DNA of 64,000 bases, taken from contig OX442323.1 in assembly GCA_949358305.1 (NCBI GenBank), forward strand, positions 8,990,001-9,054,000, written 5' to 3'. This DNA is from Strigamia acuminata (taxonomy: Eukaryota; Arthropoda; Chilopoda; Geophilomorpha; Linotaeniidae). This document shows positions 36,509 through 49,900 of the stretch, one piece after another. The notes beneath the pieces are model-generated. The model did no database searches, was not told where the DNA came from, and saw only the letters and a program-made list of their open reading frames with translations. Numbering within the stretch: the stretch's first letter is position 1; every line of letters begins with the position of its first letter. The translations under genes and the position numbers were made by a program.

Positions 36509-38382
36509 ATGGAATACTGGCGTCGAAAGTTCTTGCAGGGAGTGGATAAAATGAAGAAAACCGAACACGAACGAGACGCATTGGTAACAAAATTCAATTT
36601 AAAACAAAAAAATTTAATCCTAAACGTGAATTTTTGTCCAGCAAAAGCAACTTTGTTTGATCAAAGAGATTGCAAATGTGGACAACGACCAAACCAGAGA
36701 GAAATTGGCCGAATACTCGAAGAACCGCAGACCAGAAAGTTCACCGAAAAAGTAAAATAAAATAAAAAATTAAAAAATAATACTGGTAATAATTTAATAA
36801 TTTAATAATTCGCAGTCGCAGCGAAACAGTGATCGATGAGTGTGCCGGGTCCAGTCTCTCGCCTTCTTATTTCGATTTAACCGAAGAAGATCTCAACGTG
36901 CGGACCAAACGCAAAGGAAGACCGAGCGCTCCTCCATTATCCGACGTCACGCCGCCGAAAAAAGCCAAAACCAATCAGCTTGCCAGTGCTCTTCTTCTTG
37001 AGGAATTGGAGCAAATTTCACCAAGAATGAAGAAGAAGTTCGAAGAACATTTAAAATTCTTAAACGATAAATTAGATGAAAGTCGAGTGCAATGTGAACA
37101 GTTACGCGTCCAATTAGGTAAATACCAACGAAATAGAAACACTTTTTAACATATCCGTAAAATGGCGGTTGCAATTTGTAATTTTCAGGGCGACAAACGT
37201 GCGAAAGCGCAATTCAACGAGAGAATGAAATTTATAGAGCTAACGCGGTTCAGGAAAGATTTGACGAACATGGTGAAACATTTAATCAAAAAATTTAATT
37301 TTTCTTGGATTAAAATTGAAATTAATTAATTATTCGTTATTTTAGAGCGGGTGTCTTTGCGACAAATATCAGAATTAGGATGGGAATTGACTCTAATTCA
37401 AAGAGCTCATCGAAATGCATTGAATGAACTGGTAAAATTGAAAAAATGTGAGTTTTCCGCGTTTAATTTTTATGATTTTGTTGCTTAGAACTCGGTTCCC
37501 AAGACGGAGAACTCGATGATGTAAGGGAAGAAGTAAATTCCTTACGAAGAGAGAAAAGGTTATTTCTTTCTTTGATACCTTTTCAGGAAGGGAAGTGGCA
37601 AATGTCGTTTCTATAAACGCCTGCTACAGTTTTTCGCCTCACCAATGCTTCAGTAGTTTAGTTTATTTATTATTTATCATTATTATTTATTATTATTATT
37701 TAATATTATTATTTATTATTATTAACTATTCATTGATCGGCAACAAACAATCCGTATTAATGTTTTTCTTTATTAATTTGAAAATTCGTGGCTGAGTCGA
37801 CTGCATCGAGATCATCTTCATCCAAAGTGTCGGCCACAGCCTCAGTTTTCGCCTCACAAAAATGCCGCGAATTTATTAGTGCAATAACTAGATAAAAATA
37901 AGATTTATTACTGTCAATCCGTTGGCGCCATCTTGGTAATCGGGTTTCTGAATTACGTCATTAAATAATAACTCGAATAAAAATGATCTTTGTTACGATA
38001 AATCCGTTTAGTTTTAATGCGCTAATATTAGTACGTATCAAACATAAGAAATAAATTTCTTTAGAATCGCAATAAATATTCTGCCAATTATGGTGGCGCC
38101 ATCTCGGAGACTTTCTTCGAACTTGTAAAGTTCGCACGAAATCCGATAGATGGAAACTCGGTTTTCTCGTATTAAAAGTACGTCATTTTGCAATAACTAG
38201 ATAAAAAGGAGATTTATTACCGTCAATCCGTTTGTTTCTATTGCGGGAATATTAGTATATGCCATATGTAAGGAACAAATTTGTTTGAAATCGCAGTAAA
38301 TATTATGCCGAATATGTTGACGCCATCTCGGGAATTTTCTACAAACTTGTAAAGTTCTTACAAAATCTAATAGATGGCAGAC
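36349..38382. repeat. Dispersed short repeat, four partial copies
   Basis: Related blocks occur at about 36349..36420, 37880..37945, 37985..38165 and 38192..38382. Shared motifs are GCAATAACTAGATAAAAA, GATTTATTACTGTCAATCCG, GCGCCATCTCGGAGA and AAACTTGTAAAGTTC. The last copy is partly palindromic (GCCATCT ... AGATGGC). The best two copies sit about 210 bp apart in tandem. They look like a non-autonomous element family rather than genes. Confidence 0.65.
36509..37524 (+). CDS. Short coiled-coil protein resembling the N-terminal region of RACGAP1/MgcRacGAP
   Basis: Exons: 36509..36583, 36641..36751, 36816..37117, 37189..37272, 37346..37431, 37489..37524, about 230 residues, ending NSVPKTENSMM. 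Without the last splice, translation stops at a TAG at 37486..37488. The first part (EYWRRKFLQGVDKMKKTEHERDAL..., LIKEIANVDNDQTREKLAEY...) and the segment VIDECAGSSLSPSYFDLTEEDL resemble the human RACGAP1 region around [20 protein letters not shown]. The rest (KKFEEHLKFLNDKLDESRVQ...) is predicted coiled coil. The C1 and RhoGAP domains of RACGAP1 are absent. It may be a truncated paralogue or a separate coiled-coil gene. The similarity is short, so the assignment is tentative. Confidence 0.5.
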
Positions 38383-40570
38383 TGGTTTTCCCGCCTTTTT
38401 AAGTAATAAAATATGAAAAAGCAATTTTTAATTCAAAATTCTTTTTCCTCTCAGAGGCGAAGGCTAGATCGTACTACTTTCTGCATTTAATACTTTTCTC
38501 GGCTCATCCCCTGCGTCTATTTGAAGCCCGGCGCTTATTCGAGCACGGCGACTGTACAAAAAATCAGCCATTTTTTGTAAAAAATTGGTGCTGAGCGCCG
38601 CTGGTCCCCGGCGCTTAAACTGGTCCCGCCGCCTACTCGTTAAAACCAGAACGGCTTTTTCGTTCATCAGCGTCAATGCGAGCCACTCGCGCTTTAATCA
38701 TCGAGTCAAATACCGCGAGATTCAAACTGGTTTATGCCAAACTTGTACAATTCTGGCAAATAAAATCAATCTTCGATCGATAAATAAAGTAATGATAATT
38801 TCTGAAAGACAAATTTATTGACACTGCATCGGATATATCTACGACAACAGAACAGTCGGACAGCGCCGTAATGTGGCGCAATGCCCGTATGGTTATGAAA
38901 ACACTCCAAAGAGCAGATGCAATTTCGATTATTCAAATTTTTCCGTTCGTAGATCAGAGCCCGAGTCAAAAATGCAGTCACACTGTGCCATGCCAAGCAC
39001 TAGGGAAAGAAATCATCAATAAAACAAATAATACTTACATAGTAATATACGAATTACTTTCTTTTTCTCCAAAATTCACAGACCAACATGAAGTACGTAC
39101 ATTTGATGTCGTATAAATTAGCATTGAGAACACGTAGAAATTTATCTAATCGTCAAAACTACACAATTCGCATCCGATTTCATGTTTCTTCCGATACCAC
39201 ATTCAATTTTCTAGTCTTAACACTCACAAGTCAGATCCGCTTCCCCGGTGTTGAAATACACATTGAGAAATTGAGAAATTAGCAAAAATACAACTAAACA
39301 CGACGAATTTAGTACAAAACCAAACAAATTAATCAAATTTCACCCCCGTATTTACAAATTCCCAGTGCTTGGACTGCATTATTCACTGACTAAAAGTAAA
39401 AGGAACTCAAAAGATTACAAGCTAATCAAATGCATTCCTGCCATTCCATATTGAATTTTTATACCATTTTGTAATACTTAATAAAAATTGCACTTGAAAA
39501 ATAACTTTTTTTAAATTGTGATTCATTTAAAAACTAAAGAAATTGCACAATTTTTGCAAGAATCTCGTTCGACACTGTACCAACATGGAATGGCAGAAAA
39601 TCACAGCCAAATTGCACGAATGACACAAATTAAATCAAATTAATTTAAAAAAAAAAAACATAAAACTAACGGATACTGGTTCAATAATAATAATAATATT
39701 CTGTACATAAAATAAAAGCGTAATATATTTATCAAAACAATAAAAATAAGAAAAAGTTTGGCAAAATTATGGTACACATGATTTGTACTGTACATAAAAT
39801 AGCCTCGAATAAATTTCTTTCTTAAAATGGCACAGTTTGTTTGGTTCTTGACCAGGATGGAATAAAAATGGTACCAAAATAAAAAAGAAAACAAGAAAAA
39901 ATTCTAATATTTCATTAAAAACCTTAGAAATTCTAACTTTTAAAAATAAAAAAAAAAATATGAAAAAAAAAAAAACAATAGAAATAAAAAAATTACAAAA
40001 TAAAAATAAAATTAACCGTAACACAGTCACATCACACAATTTGTACACTGACTAAAATTCTCTATCAACGTAAAAACTCTCCTTTCATTCCTGCAGACAC
40101 TTTTCAAACACAAAACCAAATAAAGTCAAACAAAAAAATTACTCAAAACTGGAAAAATGGTCCCTGCATCCTGCATTTTCTTCTTCTTCTTCTTTTCAAG
40201 AAAGAGATTCTGTTTTTTTTTTCTTCCAGAACAAGATTTTAAAAAACGAAAGGACGAAAAGTGTTTATAATACGACAACACGACCACACAAAGTATCAAT
40301 TCTAGTTAAAAAGCGGAGTAGAAATATTTCTCTTCTATTGCGCCGTCAAGCACAATCACTAGATTCCACGTAGATGGGGACCTTTGTATAATAAAAAAAA
40401 CACAAATTGTTGCAAAATTCATGTGATGAATTCATTTTAGCTTTTTTTTTTCTTGATTTATGTTAAATTTTTTTTTTTCTCTTTTTTTTGGATTTTTTGT
40501 TGATTTTTTTTTTTCACTTTGGGGACGCAGAGGGGGGCTAAGGAAGCGAGTCCCTGGCCCCGAGTTCATG
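37525..40570. other. Intergenic region between the RACGAP1-like gene and p190 RhoGAP
   Basis: AT-rich, with the dispersed repeats above, a TTATTA microsatellite at about 37672..37722 and poly-A/T runs at 39640..40010 and 40430..40520. A GC-richer patch at 38470..38720 has a 70-codon open frame on the - strand with no recognisable domain. The part near 40570 is presumably the p190 3' UTR. Confidence 0.5.
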
Positions 40571-43500
40571 TCACACCATCACCACTTCTTCTTGTCCACA
40601 GAAGAGAAAGCGAAATTGATCGATCATGGTTTGCACTGAATCTTCCAGCAGAGGCCTCATCTGTTCGAATTCTCCCATGTCGCTGAACTGTATCGGAAGT
40701 AATGTGGGCCACCAACAGATCGCTAAATTCTTGCTGTCCATACTGTTCAGTTTGCAGTTTTCTGCCACTCTAGAAAACAAAACAAATTCAATTTAAAACT
40801 AAATTCAATTTAACACTAGAAAGACCAGAGCGGTCATTTTGACCGCATCAGCTGGTATTTTTTCACTTTTACTGATTTATGATACTTTACATCATAAATC
40901 AGCAAACGTGGCATTTTTCTTTAAAAAAAATTAAAAAAAATGAATTGACCTAGAAAGGCCAAAAGCGGTCAAAATGACCGCTTGAAACAACGCGCACAAG
41001 ACGTGCACGAAACATGGACAAAACGCGCACAAATCGTGCAAAATACATAAACAATACGTGTATCTTGCGTTTTGCCATCAAATTGATCAGTAACACGCGA
41101 AATATGCGAAGAAAATAGCAAAACAAAAATTGATGGTTTTTATAAAATCTGATAAAATTAAAAAATTTAATTTTATCAGGTTTTAAGCGGTCATTTTGAC
41201 CGCCTTCGGCCTTTCTAGGTAGGCGGAAATTCCAGTCTTTCTAGTGTTAAAATAAATTTTAAAAACCTACTTAACAAAATGCTGAAAAACATATTTGAGG
41301 ATTTCAAAATTGCTCATCGGTAATTTTTTAAGTAGAACCCTTAAAGCGAGCAAGCGGCAACTTCGATCTCCAATTTCTGAAATTTAAAACAACAAATTAA
41401 CATTTTTAAAACAAAATTTTTTCTTTTTTCTTATAGTTTCTTACTGGCAACTTCGATCAATTCAGCCATTGTTTCCTGAGGTAGCAAATGGGGCAAACGT
41501 TTGGTGAAAAAATCCTTCAACGCCGTCGCAATAGCATTTACCGGAATATCTAAATCCCTTATTACTACTAGGGGTTCTGAAATAAAAAACAATGTCACAA
41601 GTTGCATTTACACTCAATTCGTTTCGTTTACCCTCGTCGAAATTTTGAAATAAAAGGTCCACGTGTGCCCGATTGCCGGGCACCCTGTAAATTCCTTCCG
41701 AATCTAAACCTAAAACGGAATAATTTGGATAAAAATCGGAACATTTCAATAAAAAAATCGATGGCTACCTTCTTCTTCTATAGATTTGATACATTTATCT
41801 AGGAAAAGCGGAATTGGATTGTCATCAGACTGCGCAAAATCGCACAATTGCACAACGTTCTGTTGAGTTGAAGTTCCACCTTTCAGCGTTCCAATCTTCT
41901 TTTGTTTTTTCTTCTCTTTCTCTATCCGTTCCCTCTCTTTTTCAGCTGCACGCTTCTATTTAGCGATACAATTTTTAAATTTTTTTATATTTTAAATTTC
42001 AAACAATTTCAATTACTTCTTCTTTTAGCCTCCGTTTCTCCAACTTCTCCTCGTCTTTGGTCTTCTTGTCCTTCCGTCTCGTGGCCGTTTTCTCTCCCTC
42101 TCCTCTCGATTTCATCATAATTCCAGCCTTGAATAGAAAATGCGACTAAAAACTATCGCCTTTAAAATACATGTCATTCATTTAACAAATGTCTCATTTC
42201 TACACACCATAACTGGAGAGTTTGGATCTTTGGGTGAAGAAACTTCGAAACTCGAATCGTCATCGTGCTGTTCCAATTTTCTCGCTGTTAACGACAACAG
42301 AACGCGCAATTAACACCAAAACAAACATCAAACATCAAAAACAAAACACTACCGCATGCAACTTTAAACTAAAAACGTAAAAATAAAAAATAATTCCTTA
42401 ATATTAGTCAATCACAAAATAAAACACACCTAACGACGAACTCTAAAAAATAAAAAGAAAAGGTTTTTTAAAAAAAAAAAAAAAAAAATTATAAACGTGC
42501 AAGAGTAAGGTAAGCACAACAGCACTGTGGTCAAACAAAACAAACACGACAAAAACGTGCAAAAAAGCAACAAAAACAAACACAAACACATGCCAAACAA
42601 AAATAAAGAAAACAAACTGCGCCTTTTCAACTTTATTCTTTATCTTTTCTCAACTTCCAACGTTTATCGTGGAAAGGATTACAGCACGTACCTAAAAAGA
42701 AAAGAAAAAGAAACAAAAAAAGAAAAAAAACCCAAAAAAATAATAATAATAATAATAATAAATTTTTTAAAAAATCATGCATTAAAATACTAATCTTCGT
42801 GCATAACATGCGCCTTTATAAATAAAGAAATGAATAGAAAAGAAAAGAAAAGAAGAAAAGCGAGGATGTTGCGGCGAGTTTTGGTTAAGCGGTTTAGCGG
42901 GATTGGAAACTTACATGAAGGCGAAAATAAGTCACTATCAGAATTCAGCTGAGCACTAAACTGATGTTGTAATGCATTTCCTACGTAGGAAGCGTGGGGC
43001 TTCTTTTTCAATTTAAAAGAACGTTTTGGTTTATATTTGGAGCGAGCAGCTTTATAATGCTCCACGTCCTCCCTGTCGGAGCAATCGCTGCCTTCCGACG
43101 GAGAAGCGGCTTCAACTGCAACACCAACAGAAACGAACGTAAGAAGACAACTCGAATCGTAACGAGACAACGAAAAGAAAGAAGCAAGCGCACGATGAAT
43201 GATTTTCCTCTTCTAATTCTATATTATGACATGAAAACGAGTTAGGCCACAGTGCTGAATGCAATACCTTTATCGAGCGGGTCGAGCGAGTGGGCGACCA
43301 GCATGCGTTCGCTCGCGTACGATGGCAAGTGTGAAGACAACCCTTCGTAGGGAAGCGGCGGCACCCGCGGAGGAGCGACGGGAATGCTGCGCTTTTTGCG
43401 CACTTTCTTATGCGGAGTCGGCTTGCGGTTCACTTTCGTGTAGATGTCCCTCTGGCGCCTCTCCAGCGAACTCCACTCGCTGTCTGAATCTGCAAGAACT

Positions 43501-43930
43501 GAACGGAAGCCAATCAGAGGTGAACAAATCGATTGATTCAACCAGCATCCAATTCAAATGTCAAAACTGTGAAAAATGTCAAAACTCTAAAGCCAAACTC
43601 AAGCGAGAGAGCGAGCGAGCGATCTTTCTTCTTCTTCGCACGCGTCTACTCCGCATGTGTACACGAGCGAGCGAACAACATTTAAAAGCAAAACATCACA
43701 TCTATCCAACCCATGGAGATTGAGAGCACTACCTTTATCATCACGTCGATGGGTGCGAATTCGGTGCAACTTATTGCCGGGCAACGCGTCTTGTACTACG
43801 GCGTACGTGTACTCGGTATCGTTGGCGAACAACGACACAGCATCCTAAAATGATAAAAATCGTCAATTTCCAAATACTATGCAAATTACAATCTTTTTTA
43901 AATAGAGAAAAATAATAATAAGAATATAAA

Positions 43931-43961
<31 letters not shown>

Positions 43962-46900
43962 TAAAAGTGCCAATAAGCCAGCTATTTTCCAACTACGTAC
44001 TGAAGAGTGGGGAGTTGGGGATTTGTTCTTTAACAGCCGATTCTTAATTAATTTTAATTTTAATTTTCCATTTAATTTTCTTCTGGGGGAATGAATGAAT
44101 GAATTTAAATGAATTTAAATGAATTAAAATTAATTGAAAATTAATTGAAATTAAAAGACGTTATTAATTATTGTAACAACAAATGATTAATCAATCAATC
44201 AATCAATCAAGTCTGACCTTGACTTGTGCATATTCTGGCCCCAGCTCGACACTTTCAGGAGTGGCTAAAGGGGCATGCAGGCCGACCTTGGTCAGCTTTG
44301 GAGCTCCGACTTCTTTGGAACCCAAATTCAATCGAGCAATCGCATTCCCCACATTGGTAAAGTTTTTCAGATCCAATTTGCCAGGCTGGTGGGAAACAAA
44401 CAAATTTAAGAAATCATAAACAAACAAAAATCAAAACTATTCAAAACGTCTCAGCTCAGTTCGGTGATGTAGAATGAATCAACAACAACAACAACAAGAA
44501 AGAAAAAAGAAAATGCCAAAACCAAGCAAAATTTGCAGATAAATTAAATTAAATTCAAATCAAATCAAATTGAAAATAAAAACCCGAAAAAAAAATAAAA
44601 CTCACCACCGCGTGTCGCTTTCGAGCGTACTTTAATCGCCCACTTACCTTAAACTTGCCGCCGGGTTTGGGTTTCGTGGGCGGGGGAACTTTACGACGAC
44701 CCATGGTGTACGACTGGAACGGTTGATGATCTCCCCACTCGTCGTCGCGACGGTCGCGCAGGAAGATACTGTCATCAACCCACCCTGCAAACGAGACAAC
44801 AGACGCTTAAATCCCAAACAAAAACAACCTATCGAGAGTCAAAGTGCAGCAGCCAGCAGTCACCTGGGTCTTGAGGCAGAGATTCCCTCGACCCGTGCTC
44901 GTCTAGCCGCATGTGAGAGACAAACAGAGAGAAGATGAACAAAACAAAGCGAAAACAACAACAACAAACAACAAATACCGTCGTCCAGACTCGTGCGAGA
45001 ACCCGAGGGTAAAGTTGTGGCCTTTTTCAAGCGCCGTGGCGGCGTATCCGGCGGAGCGGGCTCTGGCGGGGTCCCAGGAGGGGGATAAACCTTAAAGCCT
45101 TAAAAAAACACAAAACAAAAAAATCAATTAATTTCATTTCATTTCATTTAATTTCATTTAAATTAAAACCGATGAAGAAATGTATAAAAAGCGAAATGTC
45201 GGTCGGGGTTGTTTATTGTTTATTCGTTTTATTATGATGATGATAATCACCCCTATCACGGCCCCGAGCAGGGAGACCTGGATCACTGTCGTCGTCGTGG
45301 CGCGAGTTGGCGAGCAAGCGCACGCTACCCGTCTTCTTGAAGTGGTGGCGAGGCAGTGGCACAGGCTTCCCAGCAGTGGTCCGCCGCTGAAGACTGCGAT
45401 ATGTCGGGAGCCCCTGGGTGCTGGAGCCGTGATGCGAGGAGCGGGGGGAGGCTGGCAAGTGGTGGTGGTGTTGGTGTTGGTGCTGGAGGTGGTGGTGGAC
45501 TTGGTGGTGGTGGTGGTGGTGGTGGTAGGGGGGCGAGGGGGTCCCCGGATACGGCGGCAAGGATGGATACGAGAGGTCAACGTCCGACGCGATGGACGAG
45601 CTCTGTTTTTGGGAAAGGGACTCTGTACTAGCGTACGATTCGGGATAAAAATCTGGAAGAACAAACAAACAAACACACAAACACGATCGAGCGACGTGCG
45701 ACGAGCGTCACGGTTTAACCGCTACACTCAAAACGAGTCAAAGTTACAAAGTACCTCCGTGCAGGCTTCGGCGATTCTTAATCTGACTGGGCTTCATCAG
45801 ATGCTCCCCGTTTTCCTGAGTGTACACGTTCGAGTAGAGGTCGCTGTCGTCGCTCGGGCTCAGTGGGCGCACGTCCACGAACGTGGGCGACAACGGATCC
45901 TCCAAGTCGTCGCCCTGGCTCCCATCGGTCGGCAGCCGTTCGTAGTGGCTTTCCGAATCGGCGCTTCTACATAAACAAAAACTTAAAATTAAAAACATAT
46001 TTATTTAATTTTATTAATTTTATTCATTACCCGTCTGCGGAATTTGGGCGGATGTGATACGATTCGCGGCGATGGGGCGGCGGCGGCGGCATCGAGTGCA
46101 GGGGAAGAGTTCGACGATCGATCGTGCTCGCGCATCGCGACTGCAAAGTGCCGGTCGTTCCAATTTGACTCGGTTCTTCCATATTGAAAGCCTGTTCGAT
46201 TTCGGGTTTCTTTTCCCAAACTTCTTTGAAAAATGGAGTGTAAAACGCAGCTGCAAGCAAAGAAACAAGACTCAATTGCAATCGTTACATCTCTATGATA
46301 ATGAATCAATACTTTTCTGATGACATGTCGGAGTGGCGGTCATGAAATGAGCTTGAAGTCGATCCGCTACGGCGTTTCCTTCGGTTATGAGGGTGTGCGA
46401 TAAGTCGCTCGAAAAGAAGGCGTTCGCGCCACCCGAATCGGTGACGGCCAAAATCTGGATCGGCAGATTGGGAATGTTCATAGAAAACGCACTAAACAGA
46501 ATAAAATACAATTAAATTAAATTACATTTCTCATATGCGATGTTCGTCACCTGAGTGTGGCCAGCGATGCTTTTCGCTTCGTAGAGTAGACGAGAATAAA
46601 ACCGTGGACTAGTTCCTCTCGAAAAGCATTGGCGCCGTGATACGACGACACGATCACTTCGACGCGTTTTTTCGACTCGCCCAGAAACGTCTCTAGAATG
46701 ATGCTACGATCACCGCTCGTGAAACAACACTGATGATTTAGCAGCGGACCCAGGACATGTTCGGCGGTGTAAGGATCACCACAAAACATACACATAATAA
46801 TCCTGCAACAAAAAATAATTCATTCATTAATTTAATTTAATTTAATTTAATTTCTCCTCACCTGATATCCGGTTCTGCCGCTTCAGGTAAGGAGTGATAA

Positions 46901-49900
46901 ATATTGAGAAAGCCAGCTCGATGCTGAATACTCTCCACCAGGGAGCGCAGCGCCTGCCTCAGCTGTGCTTCATTGAACTGCTGGCCGGCATCTTCGCCAG
47001 TAATATCAATAAAAGGACATTGCAAACTGAAAATGCGAAATAACAAACAAAACGGTTAACTAAGTCGATTCAACTCGCTCGTTTCGTTTCGTTTACTTAT
47101 CGGCAAGCGTTTGGCCCTCTTCTTTCAAGCAGAGTAAATCTTTCTCGTTGGTGGTGGGATCAGCAGCAAACAGTATGACGATTGGAAGGCCTTGGAAAGG
47201 CAGGCGATCCTCTTGCTCCAAGTTCGAAACAAGGGTTTTCTCAAGACTTTCACGAACATATTCCAACGTTTTCGTCGAAGAGTACACGCAAAAACATCCT
47301 GCAACAATCAAAATCAATCAATTAATTTAATTAATTTAATAAACTCAAAAATTACATCGCTCAGAACAAATACTAACTAATAAATATATATCGCGGGCTA
47401 ATTCGATCCTTACCTGGTAAACTATCCAAGTTTGAAGCTAAAAAGATGGCCAAATTAAATGGCAATTAAAAAAAAACGTTCAATTAAAGCGAGTTAAGGC
47501 GCTCAAACAGACGTTATCACTCGAGGTCAATTAAAATTAAATTAAGCCTTTTGTTAAGCCAGTCACAATACTCACAAATCAATTGACATTATTGATCTTG
47601 TACGCGTGATAAAACAAACACTCACAAACACACACATTCACCATTTCATGACTCATTCGGGGATTTCGTGTGAATCAGCCAGGAAAAAATCATTGGGAAT
47701 TGCATGCACTCATTTTGTTGAGCAAAATTCAACGTTTCTTACCGTGAGGTAAGAAATCAGACGTCCGGAACGAATTCTGGGGCAAATTCACATCTCCATC
47801 AATGATGCGGTAGTCGAGAGCGTACAAAACGTTATCCATTTCATATTCGTCGTCTTCACACTGCCCCTATTATGTGAAAAACATCAAAACACGCTTAATT
47901 AGCATCCAAATTCCGCCGTAATTCGTCCATTTTACCCGAATCTCGGCGGCTAAATCGTCAGCCAAACCGTCGGATCCCAAAAGAACGAGATTGATCTGAT
48001 TACTATCAGTATTGACTTGAAACTGATTAGTCCTGCTCCACGATATGGGTCTAAAACAATCAATAAAAATAAAATCAATAAAACCGATCGAATTTCTTCT
48101 CATTTCTACCTGTGGGACTTTGTTGCAACCACTCGTTCTATGAAACAATCCATGCAATTTGGATAGGAAGGGCAGTGTTCCCGAAAAGGGCAGTGTACAA
48201 ATCCCAAATGCCGCAACAACATGAGCTTCCGTTCTTGGTCCAAGCGATCCAAACATTTATACCTGAAAATCGACAAAAGAATTGACCAAACATGGCAAAA
48301 TTGATGAACCATTTAAGAAAAATCACCTGGAATCTTCTTGCAACGCATCCGTGATCTGATTGATGTCGTCCTGGGTCATCGTCCCGGTGGGTGCGGCACT
48401 CGTGAAACGATAAAAACACTCGGCGTGCTCGAGCAACAACTCCTGAAAGTTGTGTCGCGCGCGTTCGATTATCTCCTTCTGATGCACGTCGTACATCTCC
48501 TGCCGATCGATGTCGGACAGCGCCTCGTAGCATTCGCGACCCATCAACAAAACGTGCACCTCCGACAGTGATTTCCCGGGTGTCACATAACCAGTTTCCT
48601 CCAAAAGGCGCTTGAACTGTTGACGCATCCTGCAGAAATGTGAAAAACAAATTCTCAATTCCAATTTCAATTTCAATTTAAAATTAATTACTCCGTTCGC
48701 TTCTGATCGGCCTCCAAATTATTCACGTGGTTCCTATAGCACATTTCGGCCTCCGAATCGTCCAGTAAGTCAAAAGGAATGCGTGCGTCCACGCTGTCCA
48801 CCAGCTCGCTCTCGTGCCACGGAATATCGTCGCCAGCCTCGACGAAGTACTCGTTAAAATTGTTATTATCCCGGATCTGTTGGCGCACCACTCCCCAATC
48901 CCTAATCGAAGAAATTTAAATAAAATAAATAAATTTGATTTCATTTTTAATAAATTACCCATTCTCCAAACTGTCGAGATCAGGAAGCATGACTTGTAAG
49001 ACTTCTGGAAGATCTTCGAGATACGAGAGTTTCTTTTTGAGTATGTAATCTTCTTTGAGTTTCTTAATGTGGCGTCGAAACTCCTTCTGGGCCGTGTCCT
49101 GGCCGAACAACTCACAGAAATGAATAAAGTCCTGGTTTTGAGCAACTTTTTTGCTGTACGTGATCCACAAGGCGCGGTAATCGTTCACTTGTGATCGGAT
49201 GAGCGAGTGATAAGCCTCCGTGGCCACGTCCAGCACCTCGCGCCGGCTCCTGGCCGCCTCGCTGAACGCGATGATCTTGGAGCGACCCCTCGTGCGGTCG
49301 ATCATCTGCGCCAGAATGATGAAGGCCAACTCCACGTTGATGTTCTCGTGCGCCGACGTCTCCACGATGGGGATCGCGTTGCGGAATTCCTTCCTGTTCA
49401 CCAGTTTCTCCGCCTCCTTCACGAAATGTTCGTTCGCCTCGTCGTTTTTGCTCGTCGCCAGCACCACCGGTTTCTTCGTCTTCATCAGATTGTTCAGCAA
49501 CATCACCACGTACTCGATCTGACGCTCGATTGTCCTGTTCGGGATCAAACTCACGTCCAAAACACAAATAAATCCGTCCACGTTCGTCCGACCTTCCGGC
49601 ATCACCTTCTGCTCGTATTCCTTCTCGATTCCTGCAATTCAAACCATTAGAATTATATAAAAGGAATATTTTTTCGTGTTTTGCACGAACCGAGTTGATT
49701 TTTGCAGATGTACATCAACTTTTCGGCCGATTGCAACTTGGTGGACGAACATCTTTTGATGTAGGGCTCAGTTTTGCCGCTCTTAAACGGCTGGAACGAC
49801 GAGTCGTCGATGAATTCCGTCTGTTCGATCACGGCGAAGTGCAAGTCGACACCTTCTTCCGACGTTTTCGTCACTTCGCCCCAGTAGAGGAAGTGGTCGT

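Noticed and set aside
38470-38676. 70-codon frame on the - strand in intergenic DNA
   Set aside because: No splice context, no domain, next to repeats; probably chance.
42434-42446. Possible 13-nt microexon in p190 RhoGAP
   Set aside because: It produces an in-frame stop after ...SPS; direct splicing 42915 to 42284 keeps the frame.
45180-45974. 264-codon + strand frame opposite p190
   Set aside because: Val-rich shadow of the poly-His/Pro exon; p190 exons with matching phases occupy the other strand.
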